This document shows, in pieces, positions 42,237 to 50,663 of a stretch of DNA of 64,000 bases; the stretch's first letter is position 1, and each line of letters opens with the position of its first letter. Made by a program: the position numbers and the translations under genes. The stretch lies in the NCBI GenBank assembly GCA_963826695.1, contig CAWGXZ010000003.1:186001-250000 (forward strand). The letters are read 5' to 3'. Source of the stretch: CAWGXZ01 sp963826695. Its GTDB lineage: Bacteria; Pseudomonadota; Gammaproteobacteria; Burkholderiales; Burkholderiaceae_C. The notes under the pieces are model-generated. The model had not been told where the DNA came from. It was given only the letters and a program-made list of their open reading frames with translations, and did no database searches.

Positions 42237-42298
42237 CCGACGCGCCGCTTGCGGTGCCGGCGCGCCAGCGACGCGGCGGCACCCACCTGCGAACTCGG

Positions 42299-42375
42299 TC
42301 CGCCTCGATCTTCGATGTTTTGACCACCGCGCCCAGCGAACCAGCCCGGCCCGGGTGTCGTCGCCAAGCTGCAGC
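42299..42375 (-). pseudogene. Relic of a Bug/TctC gene 3' end
   Basis: This short stretch aligns base by base with the 3' end of the intact Bug gene at 49561-49640 (shared runs include TCCGCCTCGATCTTCGA, GCGCCCAGCG and CGGCCCGGGTGT), with a few substitutions and a 2-bp gap. Nothing upstream encodes the rest of a Bug protein, so this is a leftover of a deleted gene. It lies between ridA and the toxin-antitoxin operator, at a likely recombination junction. Confidence 0.6.
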
Positions 42376-42434
42376 AACACACCCAAAGCCAACACGCTCG
42401 TCGATCGCGACGCGCTCGACGAGCCCGGGTACGA

Positions 42435-42457
42435 TAAAGTAAGGAAATCTTACTTTA
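42435..42457. promoter_or_regulatory. Palindromic operator of the AbrB-PIN toxin-antitoxin operon
   Basis: Perfect 9-bp inverted repeat TAAAGTAAG-GAAAT-CTTACTTTA, 14 bp upstream of the antitoxin ATG. It is AT-rich in a GC-rich context and placed where an AbrB-type antitoxin would bind to repress its own operon. Confidence 0.75.
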
Positions 42458-42471
42458 CGACAAGTCCTCCC

Positions 42472-42792
42472 ATGCTTGCCAAGCTCACCTCGAAGAACCA
42501 GCTCACGTTGCCGAAGACCGTGACGCAGGCCATCGGCCCCGCCGAATACTTCGATGTGCAGACGCGTGACGGCCAAATCGTCCTCACGCCGGTACGCATC
42601 CAGCGCGGCGATGCGGTGCGCGCGAAGCTCGCCGAGCTGGACCTGACCGACGCCGACATCGGCGATGCGGTGACATGGGCGCGCGTCGGCGCCCCGTCGG
42701 ATGAGGCTGGCAAGCCGGTCATTGCCGCCACGCGCGCCGCTCGTCGCATGAGCGCGTCGCCCGCGGGCGACAAGGCGCGCCGCAAGGAGTGA
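42472..42792 (+). CDS. AbrB/SpoVT-family antitoxin
   Basis: 106 residues. N-terminal swapped-hairpin DNA-binding domain: MLAKLTSKNQLTLPKTVTQA, then EYFDVQTRDGQIVLTPVRIQ. C-terminal half (AVRAKLAELDLTDADIGDAV) is the likely toxin-binding arm. The ATG sits 14 bp after a perfect palindrome. The stop overlaps the GTG of the PIN-domain gene (GTGA). Together they form a type II toxin-antitoxin operon, autoregulated in the usual way. Confidence 0.85.
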   Translation: MLAKLTSKNQLTLPKTVTQAIGPAEYFDVQTRDGQIVLTPVRIQRGDAVRAKLAELDLTDADIGDAVTWARVGAPSDEAGKPVIAATRAARRMSASPAGDKARRKE

Positions 42793-43268
42793 AGACGCCC
42801 ACTGCCCGAGCCCGGGTCCGAGCCCACGAGCCCCCGCGCGTGGTCATCGACACCAACGTCGTCGTGTCTGCGCTCGTCTTCGCCAGGGGTAGCACCGCCC
42901 AGCTTCGCGCCGCATGGCAGCGCGGCGCCTGTTTGCCGCTGGCCAGCACGGTTACCGCGCAAGAACTGGTCCGGGTGCTCGCTTATCCGAAATTTCGGCT
43001 CGATGCCGCCGCACGGCAGGAGTTGCTGGCCGACTACCTGCCCTACGCCCTGGTGGTACGCATCCCGGAGCCGCCGCCCGCGGTTCCCGAGTGCCGCGAT
43101 GCGTTCGATCTGCCATTTCTCCACCTGGCCACTGCGGGCCGTGCCGACGCGCTGGTCACCGGCGACGGCGACCTGCTGGCGCTGTCCGGCCGAGTGGACT
43201 ACCCGATCACTTCACCTGACGCTTTCCTGGAAAGCTTGTCGAGCTTTGGGACTTCTGCAACGTCCTGA
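42789..43268 (+). CDS. PIN-domain toxin (VapC-like ribonuclease)
   Basis: 159 residues from a GTG overlapping the antitoxin stop. PIN domain of the putative toxin-antitoxin toxin family: VVIDTNVVVSALVFARG (first catalytic Asp), TVTAQELVRVLAYPKF (Glu), CRDAFDLPFLHLATAGRADA (Asp) and LVTGDGDLLALSG (last Asp of the TGDxDLL motif). All four acidic positions are present, so an active Mg-dependent RNase is expected. ~12 N-terminal residues are basic and atypical; a later start is possible. Confidence 0.87.
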   Translation: MKTPTARARVRAHEPPRVVIDTNVVVSALVFARGSTAQLRAAWQRGACLPLASTVTAQELVRVLAYPKFRLDAAARQELLADYLPYALVVRIPEPPPAVPECRDAFDLPFLHLATAGRADALVTGDGDLLALSGRVDYPITSPDAFLESLSSFGTSATS

Positions 43269-43290
43269 AGGACGACGGGGTTACCTCTCG

Positions 43291-43449
43291 CGGTACGTCA
43301 CCGAGCCCGGCAGGCGCGACGCTGTCGTGTTGCCTGACAACGTGCTGTTTAAAGGCAACCTCGGAACCGAGATCTGCCGCGACCCGATGGAAACGTGCAA
43401 CCTGCACACGATCCTGCGCCTGCCGACCGGCAACTTCCACGCGCGGGTG
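43291..43449 (+). pseudogene. Internal relic of a type I restriction-modification methylase (HsdM)
   Basis: About 53 residues clearly from an HsdM N6-adenine methylase: RRDAVVLPDNVLFKG, TEICRDPMETCNLHTILRLP and TGNFHARV. In intact HsdM this block follows the NPPF catalytic motif and precedes GVKTNVLFF. Neither the NPPF nor later motifs are present, and no HsdS or HsdR remains nearby. It lies directly behind the PIN toxin gene, so this spot probably once held a restriction-modification or defence island. Confidence 0.75.
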
Positions 43450-43487
43450 GCAGGCACCGCCCTGACGGCGGACCCCATGCAGCAACG

Positions 43488-43514
43488 AAAAAGGCGCACC
43501 TCGAAAGGTGCGCC
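43488..43514 (-). terminator. Rho-independent terminator of the DUF4383 gene
   Basis: On the minus strand: a perfect 9-bp GC-rich stem GGCGCACCT/AGGTGCGCC with a four-base loop (TTCG in that orientation), followed by a T-run (TTTTT). It lies about 55 bp beyond the stop of the minus-strand DUF4383-type gene, whose transcript it should end. Confidence 0.8.
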
Positions 43515-43567
43515 CTCGACCGAAGCCGCGCGCCCCAGAACCTGGGACTGCGCGGCTCGAAGCTCGA

Positions 43568-43999
43568 TCAGCGCGCGCGTGCGCCGGTGGCCGTGGCGTT
43601 GTCGCTCTTGTAGATGAAGCCGAAGTAGGCGCCGACGGCCGCCAGCGCGGCATGCAGCCAGACATCGTGGCCGTACAGCGGCACCAGCCCGAAGGTGGTG
43701 TGCAGGTTGGCCGCCGGGATCAGGCCCATCACCATCAGCAGCGCATAGGCGATCGCGACCGCCTTGCCGTAGGTGCGCGCGGCACCGTCGGACTTGGCAG
43801 CGAGCAGGCCCCAGACGCCGAACAGCAGATGGGCCGCGTTGTGCAGCACGTTCACCGCGAACAGGCCCATCAGCAGGCCGAGCCCGGCGGTGACCGCCAC
43901 GTCCGGATGGGTGTGCGGCGCTGTCACGCCCGGGATGAAGCCGGCAGCGCCGACGAGCAGGAAGACGATTCCGAAAACGAGGGCGAATTTTCGAAGCAT
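43568..43999 (-). CDS. DUF4383-type membrane protein
   Basis: 143 residues with four membrane helices: FALVFGIVFLLVGAAGFIPG, LLMGLFAVNVLHNAAHLLFG, AIAYALLMVMGLIP and LHAALAAVGAYFGFIYKSDN. The NVLHNAAHLLFGVWGL motif is typical of DUF4383. Role unknown. It ends with a clear Rho-independent terminator. Confidence 0.8.
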   Translation of the reverse strand: MLRKFALVFGIVFLLVGAAGFIPGVTAPHTHPDVAVTAGLGLLMGLFAVNVLHNAAHLLFGVWGLLAAKSDGAARTYGKAVAIAYALLMVMGLIPAANLHTTFGLVPLYGHDVWLHAALAAVGAYFGFIYKSDNATATGARAR

Positions 44000-44283
44000 G
44001 GTTTTCTCTCGAGGTTGTTGCGATGGAGTGCGGGTCGAGCTGGCCCGACCGTATTTGTAAGCAACCGTTATCCCCAACGGCCCGACCGCAGCCACCTGGC
44101 GGCGCCGCCGATTCAGTCCGCAAGACATGCTGCGCCGCGGCGGGAATGGCAGAGGGATGCAAGCTCGAGTAACCGGCGGGCATGCTTCCTCGGCGGCCCG
44201 GCTCGGTCGCTCGCGGAATCTGCAAACCGCGCCGGGAATAGGGGTTGCCGAGGTTCGCCCCAGCCTTTCGATCAGGAGCCGGC

Positions 44284-44504
44284 ATGCCCGACAGCCTCGA
44301 TAGGACCGGCGGCGAGGACCGCAAGCGCGTCGACGCGAGCTGAGGCCACGAGATGCGCGAACGGGCCCGCAAGCTCGACGTCGCCCTCGAACAGCTGCGC
44401 GCGGCGATCGAGGCGGTCGGCGACCGCACCGACGACGTCGAGATGCACCTCGAGGGCAGCGCTGCCACGACCCAGGCTGAACGGCGTAGGACGCGAAGGG
44501 CTGA
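44284..44504 (+). pseudogene. DUF3606 gene inactivated by an in-frame stop
   Basis: Paralogue of the gene at 39497. It reads MPDSLDRTGGEDRKRVDAS, then TGA (44341-44343), then in the same frame REMRERARKLDVALEQL-like sequence and AIEAVGDRTDDVEMHLEG. A second lesion, a missing base near 44489, displaces the end (DAKG then stop at 44504). Two independent lesions argue for real decay rather than sequencing error. Confidence 0.8.
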
Positions 44505-44615
44505 CCAGGCAGCAGGCGCGTGCACCGCACCTCATCGGCAGGCGCAGGCGCGCAGTGATCCGCCGCCGGCTCCACGCTTGCCACGCGTGTGAACTTTTTT
44601 CAAGGAGACCTGCCC

Positions 44616-45161
44616 ATGCGCCCGCCCCACCTGTTCCGTACCGCGGCTCGCGCCGTCCTTGCGATAAGCCTCGTCGCTGCCGTGCCCCTGGCCATCGCCG
44701 CTGCGCCGGTCGCGGGCCATGGCCAGACGCACACCGCGCCCAAGGCCGCCGAGCGTGCCGACAAGGCGCTGCGCTACCGCGTGGTGTTCAACGTCACCGA
44801 GGCATCGAGCGACGGCAAGCCGAATCCCACCCTGGCCAAGGTGGCCCGCTTCGTGAACCTGCTCGCCGAGGACGGCGTGCGGCCGCGCCGGGGCGATGTC
44901 GTCGCCATCGTTCACGGCGACGCCACGCCGGAGGTGATGGGCGAGGCGGCCTGGCGCGAGCGCCGCGGCACGCCGCATCCCTCGCTCGATCTGATCCGTC
45001 GCCTGCGTGACGCCGGGGTGTCGGTGCGCGTGTGCAGCCAGGCGCTGCACAGCCACGACATCCCGCCCGCCGCCGTCGATGCGGCGGTGCAGGTCGACGT
45101 GGCGGCGATCACCACGCTCGCCAACCTGCAGCTGCGCGGCTGGGCGCTGATCCCGGAATGA
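44616..45161 (+). CDS. DsrE/DsrF-like family protein, exported
   Basis: 181 residues. Signal peptide at 1-29 (AARAVLAISLVAAVPLAIAA), then a DsrE-like fold: RYRVVFNVTEASSDGKPNPT, LAKVARFVNLLAEDGVRPRR and a conserved Cys in VSVRVCSQALHSHDI. ATG at 44616 chosen because an AAGGAG RBS lies 7 bases upstream; a GTG at 44589 is the alternative. The stop overlaps the next ATG (ATGA). DsrE proteins carry persulfide sulfur, and the downstream genes also handle sulfur, so a periplasmic sulfur-related role is likely. Confidence 0.8.
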   Translation: MRPPHLFRTAARAVLAISLVAAVPLAIAAAPVAGHGQTHTAPKAAERADKALRYRVVFNVTEASSDGKPNPTLAKVARFVNLLAEDGVRPRRGDVVAIVHGDATPEVMGEAAWRERRGTPHPSLDLIRRLRDAGVSVRVCSQALHSHDIPPAAVDAAVQVDVAAITTLANLQLRGWALIPE

Positions 45162-46772
45162 ACACGACGGCCGGCGGGGGACCGCGCCGCCGCACCTGCC
45201 TTGCCGCCGCCGCGGCGCTGCCACTGGCCACGCTCGCCGGCTGCACGACGCCGGCACCGGCGGGCGGGCGCTCGGTGACCATCCTTCACTTCAACGACAC
45301 GCACGGCCGGCACCGGCCCTTCGCCGTCGCGCCGGGCAACGCCACCGCGCAGACCGGCGAGCCGCGGCGCCACGAGGCGTTCGATCGCGCCGGCTTCGTC
45401 GGCGGCTACGCCGCGTTGGCGAGCGCCGTTGCCGAGGCCCGCCAGCGCCACGGCGCCGACCGCGTGCTGCTGCTGCACGGCGGCGACGCCTTCTCCGACG
45501 ACCTGCTCGGCAACCTCAGCGGCGGCGAGGCCACGATCCGCTGCCTGAACGCACTCGGCGTCGATGCACTGGCGCTCGGCAACCACGACTTCGACTATGG
45601 CGTGCGGCGTACCCGCCAGTTGCAGGCGCTGGCGCGCTTTCCCATGCGGGGCGCCAACGTGCTCGACGAGGCCAGCGGCGAGCCCTTCCTCGGCGAGCCG
45701 GTGCAGCGCTTCGAGCGCGGCGGCGTGCGCGTCGGGCTGCTCTGCCTCGGCTACCACAACACGCCGGACACGGCGAGCGCCGAGCACCTGCGCGGGCTGC
45801 GCTTCGGCAGCGGCATCGACGCGGCGCGGCGCTGGCTGCCGGCGCTGCGCGCGACGAGCGACCTGGTCGTCGTGCTCTCGCACCAGGGCAGCGCGGTCGA
45901 CCGCGTGCTCGCGCGCAGCGTGCCGGGGATCGACCTGATCGTCGGCGCGCACTCGCACGATGCAATCTCGCCGCCCGAGCGCGTCGGCGACAGCTGGATC
46001 GTGCAGGCGCTGTCGGACGGCGCGGCGCTCGGCGAGGTCACCGTGGCACTCGACGCCGGCGGCCGGATCGAGCGCGTCGACGGTCGCCTGCATGTGCTGT
46101 GGGCCGACCGCTGGGCGGCCGACCCCGGGATGGCGGCGCTCGTCGAGTCGCTGCGTGCGCCGCACCGCGCGCAGCTGGAGGCGCCGCTCGGCCGCGCCGC
46201 CGAGCGCATCGGCCGGCGCTACCGCGCGCCGAGCCCCTTCGACGTGCTCGTCGGCGAGCTGCTCATCGAGCGTACCGGCGCCGAGCTGGCGCTGCTGCCC
46301 GGCGTCGGCTACGGCGTCTCGCTCGAGCCTGGCGTCGTCACGCGCGAGGCGCTGGCATGCGCTGCTGCCGCACCCGTCGCGGGCGGTGACGGCGCAGCTT
46401 CGCGGCGGCGACCTGCTCGAGGCGCTCGAGCAGAACGCCACCAACCTGCGGCCCGCCGACCCGATGGACCGCGTCGGCGGCCTGCTGCAGACCGCCGGTT
46501 TGCACTGGACGCTCGACCTCGGCGCGCCGGCCGGCCGCCGGGTGCGCGAGGCGCGCATCGGCGACGCGCCGCTCGATCCGGCGCGCCGCTACCGCGTCGC
46601 CACGCACCAGGGCCTGCTCGGCGGCCTGCACCGCCTGCACAGCCTGCGGCGGGCCGAGGCGGTGCAGCCGCTGCTGCAGACGGTGGCCGAGCTGGTCGAG
46701 GACGCCCTGCGCGAGAACGGCACCCTGCGCGCGCCGCGCATGAGCGAGGTCCGGCTCGTCGACACCGGCTGA
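45158..46772 (+). CDS. 5'-nucleotidase / SoxB-like metallophosphatase lipoprotein (frameshifted)
   Basis: About 537 residues when repaired. Tat-type, lipoprotein signal: PRRRTCLAAAAALPLATLAG followed by Cys. Metallophosphatase domain: VTILHFNDTHGRHRP (D-x-H), LLLHGGDAFSDDLLGN, LALGNHDFDYG, VVLSHQGSAVD and GAHSHDAIS, the five metal-site motifs of the UshA/CpdB/SoxB group. The C-terminal nucleotide-binding domain (LLEALEQNATNLRPADPMDR) lies in the other frame; an extra G near 46,356 (CTGGCATGCG) causes the shift. Being coupled to a DsrE-like gene and followed by sulfur genes, it could be SoxB-like (sulfate thiol hydrolysis) rather than a nucleotidase. Confidence 0.78.
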
Positions 46773-46857
46773 CCGCGCCGGGCGGCAGCGCCTCGGCATG
46801 CACCAAAACAGGACTTCCGCTTGCCCGGTTCACTTGTCGAACAAACGGAGACCAGAC

Positions 46858-48231
46858 ATGTTCTTCCAGCGCTTGAAGACGCCGGGACTTGGCCACAACG
46901 CCTACCTGATTGGCTGCGGCGAGGGACTGGCCGTGCTCGTCGACCCGCGACGCGATGTCGACGAGTACCTCCGCCTCGCCCGCGACAACGATCTTTCGAT
47001 CGCCTACGTGCTCGAGACGCACCGCCAGGAGGACTTCGAGTTCGGCTCGCGCGAGCTGGCGCGGCTGACCGGTGCGCAGGTGGTCGGCCTCGACCACGAG
47101 TTGTTCGGCGACATCGACCGGCGCCTGGCCGACGGCGAGGAACTGAAGGTCGGCTCGACGCGCTTCGTCGCGCTGTCGACCCCCGGGCACACGCCCGAGA
47201 GCACCAGCTATGCCTGTTACGCCCCCGACAGCGGCGACGCCTGCTGGGCGGTGTTCACCGGCGACACGCTCTTCGTCGGCGACACCGGCCGCACCGACCT
47301 CACCGACGCCAGCAAGACGGGTGAGCACGCCGGACAGCTGTGGGACTCGGTGCACACCAGGCTGGCCCCGCTCGGGCCGCAGGCGCTGCTCTACCCGGCG
47401 CACGGCTCCGGCTCGGCCTGCGGCGGCAACATCTCGTCGCGCGACGAGTCGACGATCGGCATCGAGCAGGCGACGAATCCGGTGTTCACGAAGGACCGCG
47501 ACGGCTTCATCGAGCACAAGCTCGCCGAGAAGATGGCGCGCCCGCCCTACTTCCGCCACATGGAGGAGGTGAACCTCCAGGCGGGCCGGCCGATGCCGGC
47601 GCTCGCCGGCGTGCTGGTGCTGCAGCCGAAGGAGTTCCAGGCGCGCATCGCGGATGCGCGTGTCATCGACACCCGGCCGCCCGAGGCCTTCGCCGGCGCG
47701 CACATCGCCGGCAGTTACAACCTCTGGACTGGCGGCGTGCCGGCCTTCGGCGGCTGGATCGCGAGCGCGGGCGACCCGATCTACCTCGTCGTCGACAGCA
47801 GCGCCGACCTCGAGCAGGCGCTGCGCTCGCTCGCGCGCATCGGAATCGACTCGGTCGAGGGCGTGCTGCTCAACGGCGTCGAGGGCTGGCGCGAGCAGGG
47901 CCTGCCGATCGAGACGCTGCAGACGACGAGCGCGCAGGAGGCTGCGGCCTGGCGCGAGGAAGGCCGTGCGCAGGTGCTCGACGTGCGCGACCAGTACGAG
48001 TGGGACGAGAAGCACATCCCCGGCGCCATCCACCAGTACGTCGGCGACCTGGAGCAGCAACTCGACCAGGTGCCGAAGGACCGCGACCTCGTCGTGCACT
48101 GCAGCGTCGGCCATCGCTCCGGGCTGGCGGTGAGCATCCTGCGCCGCCACGGCTACACGCGAATCTGGAACCTGCTCGGCGGCATCACCGCCTGGTCGCA
48201 ACTCGGGCTGCCGCTCGAGAAGCCGAACTGA
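46858..48231 (+). CDS. MBL-fold hydrolase with two rhodanese domains
   Basis: 457 residues. Metallo-beta-lactamase domain at ~1-250: VLETHRQEDFEFGS in the place of HxHxDH, STPGHTPEST, FTGDTLFVGDTGRTD and LYPAHGSGSACGG. Two rhodanese domains follow: the first (VIDTRPPEAFAGAHIAGSYN) lacks a catalytic Cys; the second has LDVRDQYEWDEKHIPGAIHQ and VVHCSVGHRSGLA with the persulfide Cys. Related to persulfide dioxygenase-rhodanese fusions in sulfide detoxification. RBS GGAGACC precedes the ATG. It probably forms an operon with the two YeeE/YedE genes. Confidence 0.9.
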   Translation: MFFQRLKTPGLGHNAYLIGCGEGLAVLVDPRRDVDEYLRLARDNDLSIAYVLETHRQEDFEFGSRELARLTGAQVVGLDHELFGDIDRRLADGEELKVGSTRFVALSTPGHTPESTSYACYAPDSGDACWAVFTGDTLFVGDTGRTDLTDASKTGEHAGQLWDSVHTRLAPLGPQALLYPAHGSGSACGGNISSRDESTIGIEQATNPVFTKDRDGFIEHKLAEKMARPPYFRHMEEVNLQAGRPMPALAGVLVLQPKEFQARIADARVIDTRPPEAFAGAHIAGSYNLWTGGVPAFGGWIASAGDPIYLVVDSSADLEQALRSLARIGIDSVEGVLLNGVEGWREQGLPIETLQTTSAQEAAAWREEGRAQVLDVRDQYEWDEKHIPGAIHQYVGDLEQQLDQVPKDRDLVVHCSVGHRSGLAVSILRRHGYTRIWNLLGGITAWSQLGLPLEKPN

Positions 48232-48255
48232 CGAACCGGAAAAGGGAGTTCGAAG

Positions 48256-48771
48256 ATGGAAACGCAAGCCGTTGCCGCCTGGTCACCGTACCTGGTGGGG
48301 GTGCTCATTGGCCTGCTCGCGGTGGCGACGATCTGGATCGCCGACAAGCCGCTGGGTGCCTCCTCGGCGTATGCCAGCCTGGCCGGTTTGATCGGCCGGG
48401 CTCTTGCCCCGCGCCACACCGAGCGCCTGGCGTACTTCCGAGACAACCCGCCGAAGGTCGGCTGGGAATTCGTGCTCGTCTGCGGTGTCGTGATCGGGGC
48501 GGCGCTCGCCGCCTGGACCGGCGGCGAGTTCACCGGGCGCTTCGTGCCGCCGCTGTGGAGCGAGCGCTTCGGCGAGGGCGTGGCACTGCGCGCCGGCGTC
48601 GCCTTTGCCGGCGGCGCGGTGATGGCCTACGGCGCGCGACTGGCCGGCGGCTGCACCAGCGGCCACGGCATCAGCGGCGCGATGCAGCTGTCGCTGAGTT
48701 CGTGGATCGCGCTCATCGCCTTCTTCATCGGCGCCGTGGCGACGGCGCAGCTGCTCTGGGCGGGAGGCTGA
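48256..48771 (+). CDS. YeeE/YedE family transporter subunit, first half
   Basis: 171 residues, four or five membrane helices. Motif YGARLAGGCTSGHGISGAMQ contains the conserved Cys of thiosulfate/sulfur-transporting YeeE/YedE proteins. Pairs with the next gene, 2 bp away, which carries the second Cys motif; such split halves replace the single-chain transporter in many proteobacteria. Expected role: moving a sulfur species across the inner membrane for the MBL-rhodanese enzyme. Confidence 0.9.
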   Translation: METQAVAAWSPYLVGVLIGLLAVATIWIADKPLGASSAYASLAGLIGRALAPRHTERLAYFRDNPPKVGWEFVLVCGVVIGAALAAWTGGEFTGRFVPPLWSERFGEGVALRAGVAFAGGAVMAYGARLAGGCTSGHGISGAMQLSLSSWIALIAFFIGAVATAQLLWAGG

Positions 48772-48773
48772 CG

Positions 48774-49343
48774 ATGGCGACCGACGAAAAGAACCAGGGC
48801 GGTGAAGCCGGCAAGCCGCGCAAGCCGTCGATGGCGCTGGCGCTGCTGTTCGGCATCGGCTTCGGCTTCCTGCTGCAGAAGGGCGGCGTGGCCAAGTACG
48901 AGATCCTGATGGGGCAGTTCTTCCTCACCGACTTCACCGTGGTGAAGGTCATGCTCACGGCGATCATCGTCGGCATGGTCGGGGTGTACGGCCTGCATGC
49001 CCTCGGCAAGCTCGAGCTGCATGTCAAGCCGACCCGCTATGCCTCCAACATCACCGGCGGCCTGCTGTTCGGCGTCGGGCTGGGGCTGCTCGGCTACTGC
49101 CCGGGCACCGGCGCCGCGGCGGTCGGTCAGGGCAACCTCGACGCGTTGGCCGGCATTGCCGGGCTGGTGGCGGGCAGCTGGATCTATGCCGAAACCTCGG
49201 GCTTTGTTGCCAAGACGATCCACCGGGTGGGCGACCGCGGCAAGGTGGTGCTGGCCGACCTGGTGCACGTCAAGCTGCCGGTGTTCATCGCCCTGTTCGC
49301 GGCGCTGCTCGGCGCCGGGCTCGCGTTGGTGCAGCAGATCTGA
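48774..49343 (+). CDS. YeeE/YedE family transporter subunit, second half
   Basis: 189 residues, with ~20 polar N-terminal residues and about five membrane helices (ALALLFGIGFGFLLQKGGVA, VMLTAIIVGMVGVYGLHALG). Motif GLLGYCPGTGAAAVGQGNLD contains the second conserved Cys. Last gene of the sulfur operon that starts at 46858 or possibly 44616. Confidence 0.9.
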   Translation: MATDEKNQGGEAGKPRKPSMALALLFGIGFGFLLQKGGVAKYEILMGQFFLTDFTVVKVMLTAIIVGMVGVYGLHALGKLELHVKPTRYASNITGGLLFGVGLGLLGYCPGTGAAAVGQGNLDALAGIAGLVAGSWIYAETSGFVAKTIHRVGDRGKVVLADLVHVKLPVFIALFAALLGAGLALVQQI

Positions 49344-49557
49344 AGCGCCAGTTGCGCCACGGGCTGCAGGTTTTACGCCGCCCGTCTGTCTGGCTGGGCT
49401 GGCGCTGGCATGCGCCTCGCATCGACCGAAGCACCGATCGCCCAGCATCCCGCCGACGCCGGTTGCCCGAACCGGCTGCTGCCACCGAGCGGGTCGGAAG
49501 CGAAGGCAAGCGCCGATTGCCGGCACGGCCGCAGGTCGCCACCCGCGGCAGACGCGC

Positions 49558-50529
49558 TCAGTCCGCCTCGATCTTCGACGCCTTGACCACCTGCGCCCAG
49601 CGCACCAGCTCGGCCCGGGTGTAGTCGCCGAGCTGCTGCGGGTTGAGATAGTCGGCCGAAGCGCCGAGCTCGGCGGCCTTCTGCTTGAAGGCGGGGGTCG
49701 CCATGACCTTGGCGATTTCGGCCGACAGCTTGTCGACGATCGGCTTGGGTGTCGCCGCGGGCACGTACACCGCGAACCACGAGGTGGCGTCGAGCCTGGG
49801 CAGCCCGGCTTCCGCCGCAGTCGGCACGTCGGGCAGGCTCGGCAGGCGGGTCTTGCCGGTGACGGCGAGTGCGCGCAGCTTGCCGGACTGGATGTGCTGC
49901 ATGTACGGCGGCGGGGTGCCGAAGGTGACGTCGACCTGGTTGCCGAGCAGGTCCTGCAGCGCCGGGCCGGTGCCCTTGTACGGAATGTGGTTCATGTCGA
50001 CGCCGGCCTGCTGCTCGATCATCGCGCCGGTGACGTGCTGCAGCGAACCGTTGCCCGACGACGCATAGCTCAGCTTGTTCGGATTGGCCTTGGCGTAGGC
50101 GATCAGCTCGGCCATGTTCTTGACCGGCAGGCTGGCGCGCGCAACGACGACCTGCGGCGCGCTGAGCACGTTGGCAACCGCCTGGAAGTCCTTCGGGTCC
50201 CACTGCAGCGGCGTCTTGCTGACCGCCGGGGTGATGACGTGGTAGCCCGAGTACTGCATCAGGATGGTGTAGCCGTCGGCCGGCGCATTCTTCACCGCGA
50301 CCGCGGCAATGCCGCCGCTCGCGCCGCCGCGGTTCTCGACGACGACGGTCTGGCCGAGCGCCTTGCCGAGCGGCTCGGCGAGCATGCGCGCGGCAATGTC
50401 GGTCGTGCCGCCCGGTGCCGTGGGAACGATCATCGTGACCGGCTTGTTGGGATAGGTCTGCGCATGCGCTGCGAAGGGCAGGGCGGCAAGGGCAAGCGCG
50501 GCAAGGGTCTGGCGGCGGGCAAGGTTCAT
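49558..50529 (-). CDS. Bug/TctC family tripartite tricarboxylate transporter binding protein
   Basis: 323 residues. Signal peptide MNLARRQTLAALALAALPFA ending AHA. Mature motifs: VTMIVPTAPGGTTDIAARML, NRGGASGGIAAVAVKNAPAD, ASSGNGSLQHVTGAMIEQQA, HIPYKGTGPALQDLLGNQVD. It follows the HMG-CoA-lyase-like gene on the same strand, so its ligand is probably the carboxylic acid degraded by that lyase/CoA-transferase cluster. Its last 80 bases have a degenerate copy at 42299-42375. Confidence 0.93.
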   Translation of the reverse strand: MNLARRQTLAALALAALPFAAHAQTYPNKPVTMIVPTAPGGTTDIAARMLAEPLGKALGQTVVVENRGGASGGIAAVAVKNAPADGYTILMQYSGYHVITPAVSKTPLQWDPKDFQAVANVLSAPQVVVARASLPVKNMAELIAYAKANPNKLSYASSGNGSLQHVTGAMIEQQAGVDMNHIPYKGTGPALQDLLGNQVDVTFGTPPPYMQHIQSGKLRALAVTGKTRLPSLPDVPTAAEAGLPRLDATSWFAVYVPAATPKPIVDKLSAEIAKVMATPAFKQKAAELGASADYLNPQQLGDYTRAELVRWAQVVKASKIEAD

Positions 50530-50663
50530 GGAGGGCAATCGGTTGGCGGCGAGCAGCCGCCCTGGGGAAATCGGAAGCGGGACGTGCGACGCCCCGCGGG
50601 GGCCTGGCACGCTATCAGAAGGTGTGAAAGAGACCGTCGCGAAGTCGCTCGGGTCATGGCTGC

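Noticed and set aside
42220..42471. N-terminal extension of the AbrB-like antitoxin
   Set aside because: The upstream frame runs through the tctC relic and the operator palindrome and is not protein-like.
44341..44343. In-frame TGA as selenocysteine in the DUF3606 copy
   Set aside because: DUF3606 has no Cys at this place, no SECIS-like hairpin is seen, and a second lesion follows.
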